This document shows, piece by piece, positions 7,868-10,500 of a stretch of DNA of 10,500 nucleotides. This DNA comes from Puniceicoccaceae bacterium (GTDB taxonomy: Bacteria; Verrucomicrobiota; Verrucomicrobiae; Opitutales; Coraliomargaritaceae). A program made the translations under genes and the position numbers. The notes beneath the pieces are model-generated. The model saw only the letters and a program-made list of their open reading frames with translations, ran no database searches and had not been told where the DNA came from. Within the stretch, counting starts at the first letter, position 1; every line of letters starts with the position of its first letter. The stretch is taken from positions 1 to 10,500 of the forward strand of contig CABXXS010000035.1 in assembly GCA_902516225.1 (NCBI GenBank), read 5' to 3'.

Positions 7868-8710
7868 ATGCACTTATTTTTTACATGTTCTCTAATCTGG
7901 TTTTTTGCTTTCGTTGCAGACGCTGCGCAAATAAAAGGTCGCGTGCTTGATGTTATCCCAGGCGACCGTTCATTTGAAGTGAATGTTATTGCTAGCAGTG
8001 CGGAAAAAGTGGCTGAGAGTACTACGCAATTTTTCCGTGTAGGAACAGGTGACCTAGCAATTGACTACAAAGGCCGAACTATACGTGCTAATGCAGTTTA
8101 TTACGGCGATAAATGGCACTTAGAACAAATTTTCCCCTTAGATGGTCTCGGCGCCAAAGCTGCAAGAGATGTAAATAGGCAACTGCGCCAGGAAACCGCT
8201 ACGATGAGCCGTCGAAAGTATGTGAAGCATGGAGAGTACATTCCAAATTTTGCGATGATTGATCAAAATGGTGAATTTCTTCAGATTCGCCAGTTGCAGG
8301 GTAAGCCCTTTATTCTAAATTTCATTTTTACTCGTTGCACGGTACCTAAAATGTGCCCCGCATCTAGCAAACGTATGTCTGTTCTGCAAGATACTATTCG
8401 AGATGCTGGTTTAAATGATTTACAATTTGTCACTATCAGTTTCGACCCTGAGTTCGATTCTCCAGGTATACTCAGGCAGTATGCCGAAGGTTATTCCATG
8501 GAGCCTGAAAACTTTCATTTACTAACTGGTGATTCGTCAGTAGTCGATGACTTGCTCCGCCAGTTTGGCATTCTGACGATGGAAGAGGACGGTACGATTA
8601 ACCATACTATGGCCACTCTTTTAGTCGATCGTAATGGCCGTGTCGCTTACCGTAAAGAAGGCACTACTTGGACAATCGAAGAGTTCCTCGAAGCTAGTCG
8701 AAAATTATAA
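7868..8710 (+). CDS. SCO1/SenC-family copper/thioredoxin-fold protein with extra N-terminal domain
   Basis: Predicted exported protein of 280 residues. A hydrophobic leader (1-19) ends with AxA at 17-19 and is followed by an unassigned segment of about 70 residues (21-92), possibly an OB-like fold as in CusF-type domains fused to SCO proteins; I cannot prove that. Residues about 122-280 are the SCO thioredoxin fold: IPNFAMIDQNG, the metal/redox pair C157 and C163 (FTRCTVPKMC), VTISFDPEFD (188-197) and the conserved H246 in INHTMATLLVD. SCO proteins deliver copper to, or keep reduced, the CuA site of cytochrome c oxidase, or act as thiol reductases. The cysteine spacing is CX5C rather than the classical CX3C, a variant that I believe occurs in other SCO-like proteins. 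The leader has no Lys/Arg, but TAA two codons upstream rules out an earlier start. No oxidase subunit is visible nearby. Confidence 0.85.
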   Translation: MHLFFTCSLIWFFAFVADAAQIKGRVLDVIPGDRSFEVNVIASSAEKVAESTTQFFRVGTGDLAIDYKGRTIRANAVYYGDKWHLEQIFPLDGLGAKAARDVNRQLRQETATMSRRKYVKHGEYIPNFAMIDQNGEFLQIRQLQGKPFILNFIFTRCTVPKMCPASSKRMSVLQDTIRDAGLNDLQFVTISFDPEFDSPGILRQYAEGYSMEPENFHLLTGDSSVVDDLLRQFGILTMEEDGTINHTMATLLVDRNGRVAYRKEGTTWTIEEFLEASRKL

Positions 8711-8724
8711 TTTGTTACTTTAGC

Positions 8725-8769
8725 CTGTGAAAGCGGATTCCTGCTTGCGCCTGCCTATGTATTTCACAG
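8725..8769 (+). promoter_or_regulatory. Structured intergenic element before the His-rich protein gene
   Basis: A perfect 8-bp inverted repeat, CTGTGAAA (8725-8732) and TTTCACAG (8762-8769), encloses a nested hairpin AAGCGG-ATTC-CTGCTT (8731-8746, one G-T pair). The element fills most of the 71-bp gap and ends 12 nt before the next ATG. It might be an attenuator, terminator or protein site. The half-sites TGTGA and TCACA resemble CRP/FNR half-sites but are far too widely spaced for one such site. Confidence 0.3.
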
Positions 8770-8781
8770 TTTATAGAGTAA

Positions 8782-9720
8782 ATGTTCGGATTATCTAATT
8801 CAAGACTCGTTGGGTCGACAAAGGCCTCAATTACAGTCTTAAGCTTAATTTTTATTGGCGCTTATTTTGTACTAAGGGCGCTGCCGGATGCCCAGTGCGG
8901 ATTTCTACATTATGTAGAGATCGTAAATGCTGATGGTGAGATTGAACTTTGCGCCACTAATCATGCTGGATTCCTAGACCTCACACGATTAAGTTATCCA
9001 GTTATCGCTGATTTACGTACTGTAAGTGCACCCCGCGCTGGGGACGAAGTACAGGTAGATCTACACTTAGAAACCTCTGGCGGTATGTCGATCGCAGCAC
9101 ATGAATTAGCAGTTACACACACAGAAAAGATGCACATCATGCTAATTGATCCATCGCTCGAAGATTATCATCATGTGCATCCTAATTCTGGTGGATTAGA
9201 TGGTATCTACCGATTTTCTTTTACCCCAAATAAAGCGGGTAATTATCGTGTATTTACTGAAATTGTGCCACTACGCAGTCGCCGACAAGCAATTGCGCTG
9301 TCCGAGCTTGAAGTAACCGGAAAGCCAAATGACGCTAAATTTAAGCGCTCGATCCAGAGTATAGTCAAAGGTGTGCATTTTGAATTATTGGGTGTTCCAG
9401 AAGTGTTAAAAACTGGTCGGGATTACAGCTTAGATTTAAATATCCGAAATGAGGATGGTTCCTCTATTATATTAGAAACAGTGATGGGATCAAAGGGTCA
9501 CATGGTAGCTTTTGACGCAGAAGCTAAGGGTTTTGCGCACATGCATCCAGTCGTTGACGTAATTACTAGTCGAACTGCGGGTTTAGGTGGAGTAGGTCGA
9601 GAAGACTCCGAACTCACTTTCCTTTTTAATGTTCCAAATCCTGGCTGGTACCGCTTATTTGCTCAAATCCAAGTCAAGGGTGAGGCACTATTTGGGCATT
9701 TCGATTTGTATGTAAAATAA
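8782..9720 (+). CDS. Membrane-anchored protein with two His-rich (HxHP) Ig/cupredoxin-like repeats, unknown function
   Basis: 312 residues with one hydrophobic anchor or uncleaved signal (about 16-34) and the rest apparently periplasmic. After a short region with two cysteines (C39, C57) come two copies of one domain. Copy 1 (about 82-180) has H118, H131, H133-P134 and then GNYRVF (153-158). Copy 2 (about 205-312) has H240, H253, H255-P256 and then GWYRLF (288-293). The spacing H-x12-H-x-H-P is identical in both. Similar HLHP-type beta domains occur in exported bacterial proteins that I associate with metal handling, but I cannot name the family with confidence. The histidines make copper or another metal ion a reasonable ligand, and the SCO-type neighbour fits that; this is inference. 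The ATG follows an in-frame TAA, fixing the start. The next gene starts 6 nt after the stop, suggesting one operon. Confidence 0.8.
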   Translation: MFGLSNSRLVGSTKASITVLSLIFIGAYFVLRALPDAQCGFLHYVEIVNADGEIELCATNHAGFLDLTRLSYPVIADLRTVSAPRAGDEVQVDLHLETSGGMSIAAHELAVTHTEKMHIMLIDPSLEDYHHVHPNSGGLDGIYRFSFTPNKAGNYRVFTEIVPLRSRRQAIALSELEVTGKPNDAKFKRSIQSIVKGVHFELLGVPEVLKTGRDYSLDLNIRNEDGSSIILETVMGSKGHMVAFDAEAKGFAHMHPVVDVITSRTAGLGGVGREDSELTFLFNVPNPGWYRLFAQIQVKGEALFGHFDLYVK

Positions 9721-9726
9721 GTTATC

Positions 9727-10212
9727 ATGGATACTTTTGAGGATTTTAAATTATCTCGTGAGAAGATGGACCCTAGTTCTCGAAAATTAAGCGAACACCA
9801 GTGGAATCAGGCTTACGCAGCTTATCTTACATCTCGTGAGCGAGTTAGTGGTATTGATAATAGTAGTAGAAAGAGTAGAAATGTAAAAAACAAGATTTTC
9901 AAACGTGGTACCCATGCTCCTTCAAACTTATCCGAGTCGGGTTTGCTTAGGCTTACTGTTCGCGATCAGTCAGCATATGCGGACCTACGTTTAATAGTAA
10001 ATTATCTCTCATGGCTGGCTATCGTTTTGGTCATCCTGGCCACTACTGTAAGCCTATTTTATTATACTTCTTTTAGCGCTTCGATTGTAGTTTTACTAAA
10101 AGCTGTTCTGCAGGTACTCGGCATAGTAATTTTGCGTTTACTCTCTCAAGTTTTGATCGATATTCCAGATATCGCGTTATTTAGGGCTCTGAGGACTACT
10201 AAATCCAAGTAA
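9727..10212 (+). CDS. Small membrane protein with two predicted helices, unknown function
   Basis: 161 residues that I do not recognise as a characterised protein. Residues 1-90 are hydrophilic and mixed-charge, probably cytoplasmic (EKMDPSSRKLSEHQWNQAY near the start, a Lys/Arg-rich stretch about 48-62). Two hydrophobic segments follow, about 91-113 and 117-150, joined by a short turn, with a basic tail. The two-helix hairpin with a LLSQVLIDIPD-like second helix is reminiscent of DUF4282-type proteins, a weak resemblance. The ATG is 6 nt after the preceding stop and in the same frame (TAA GTT ATC ATG) with no ribosome site, so it is likely co-transcribed and possibly translationally coupled with the His-rich protein. 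Its last 36 bp overlap the end of lpxI on the other strand. It is probably real, given the tight operon spacing and sensible topology. Confidence 0.72.
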   Translation: MDTFEDFKLSREKMDPSSRKLSEHQWNQAYAAYLTSRERVSGIDNSSRKSRNVKNKIFKRGTHAPSNLSESGLLRLTVRDQSAYADLRLIVNYLSWLAIVLVILATTVSLFYYTSFSASIVVLLKAVLQVLGIVILRLLSQVLIDIPDIALFRALRTTKSK

Positions 10213-10500
10213 TTCGATCCCTAGTGTGTTTGCTTTTTTTAATAGCGAATCTTTATTTAGCATTATAACACGATCTACTTCAAGGGCAGCGGTACGAATA
10301 TTACAGTCATTCATTACGTTTAATGTTTTCTCACCAAAAACAGGCACATCGAAGCGATAGTCCTGGTCACGTTTGACAGTTTTTACCAAAATAAGGTCAT
10401 CGGTCTTAAATGTTCCAGCTCTCTTAAGCATAGAGTCGGTGCCCTCGAATGCCTCTACTGCAAGTACAGTTCCTTTGCGAACTACTGCACTCTGACCTAT
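10177..10500 (-). CDS. lpxI: UDP-2,3-diacylglucosamine pyrophosphatase LpxI, C-terminal part
   Basis: The 107 residues in the window are the C-terminal part of LpxI (the DUF1009 family, normally about 270-280 residues). The N-terminal portion lies beyond the right edge. LpxI hydrolyses UDP-2,3-diacylglucosamine to lipid X and UMP at the inner membrane face in lipid A synthesis, replacing LpxH in many bacteria. Family landmarks in order are IGQSAVVRKGTVLAVEAFEGTD (the acidic EGTD is a conserved active-site element), MLKRAG, LVKTVKRDQDYRFDVPVFG and the terminal ALEVDRVIMLNKDSLLKKA. Where many members read IEAGR, this one reads LEVDR. The frame is open through the ATG at 10431, which is an internal Met. 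It converges on, and overlaps by 36 bp, the small membrane protein gene; no terminator separates them. Confidence 0.88.
   Translation of the reverse strand: MGQSAVVRKGTVLAVEAFEGTDSMLKRAGTFKTDDLILVKTVKRDQDYRFDVPVFGEKTLNVMNDCNIRTAALEVDRVIMLNKDSLLKKANTLGIELLGFSSPQSPK

Noticed and set aside
8725..8769. CRP/FNR site from the TGTGA and TCACA half-sites
   Set aside because: Such sites need a spacer of about 4-6 bp; here the half-sites are more than 30 bp apart.
1..10500. tRNA genes, CRISPR arrays, insertion sequences and attachment sites
   Set aside because: No cloverleaf, spaced repeats, transposase or terminal inverted repeats were seen. All gaps are under 140 bp.

Overview
The window is gene-dense chromosomal DNA with mostly housekeeping content from a Gram-negative bacterium. 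It has no mobile element, CRISPR array, rRNA or tRNA that I can support. The envelope genes point to an LPS-bearing, meso-DAP peptidoglycan bacterium: lpxI (lipid A synthesis), mpl (murein recycling) and an SCO1-type protein. The style of FabD (GLSLGE active-site motif), Mpl, the 161-residue membrane protein and the AT-leaning codon use suggest Verrucomicrobiota, possibly marine Opitutae/Puniceicoccales. That placement is recall of family style, not a computed result. Most start codons lack a good Shine-Dalgarno sequence.

Layout: (1) 1-1958, minus strand: a monovalent cation/proton antiporter with a C-terminal Rossmann (RCK-like) domain, running off the left edge. (2) 2055-2840, minus: cysE, serine acetyltransferase, 96 bp upstream of the antiporter on the same strand. 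(3) 2841-2973: a divergent, very AT-rich intergenic region serving cysE and fabD. (4) 2974-5307, plus: fabD and mpl, in the same reading frame and separated by one TAG stop codon with no gap. (5) 5425-6486, plus: trpS, with an inverted repeat just upstream of its start and a stem-forming repeat right after its stop. (6) 6572-7801, plus: sufS-type cysteine desulfurase. (7) 7868-10212, plus: an SCO1/SenC-type protein with an extra N-terminal domain, a membrane-anchored protein with two copies of a His-rich (H-x12-H-x-H-P) domain, and a small two-helix membrane protein. (8) 10177-10500, minus: the C-terminal part of lpxI, converging on and overlapping the preceding gene by 36 bp.

How the genes work together: fabD starts fatty acid elongation, and lpxI and mpl act in outer-membrane and wall synthesis or recycling, so part of the window is a loose envelope neighbourhood. 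cysE makes O-acetylserine for cysteine, and sufS takes sulfur from cysteine for Fe-S clusters. The least characterised stretch is 7868-10212, which I read as a likely copper or respiratory-oxidase-related envelope module (SCO plus His-rich partner). No gene here is convincingly part of a new defence or mobile system. The most interesting items are the duplicated His-rich protein with its neighbours, and several compact gene junctions.
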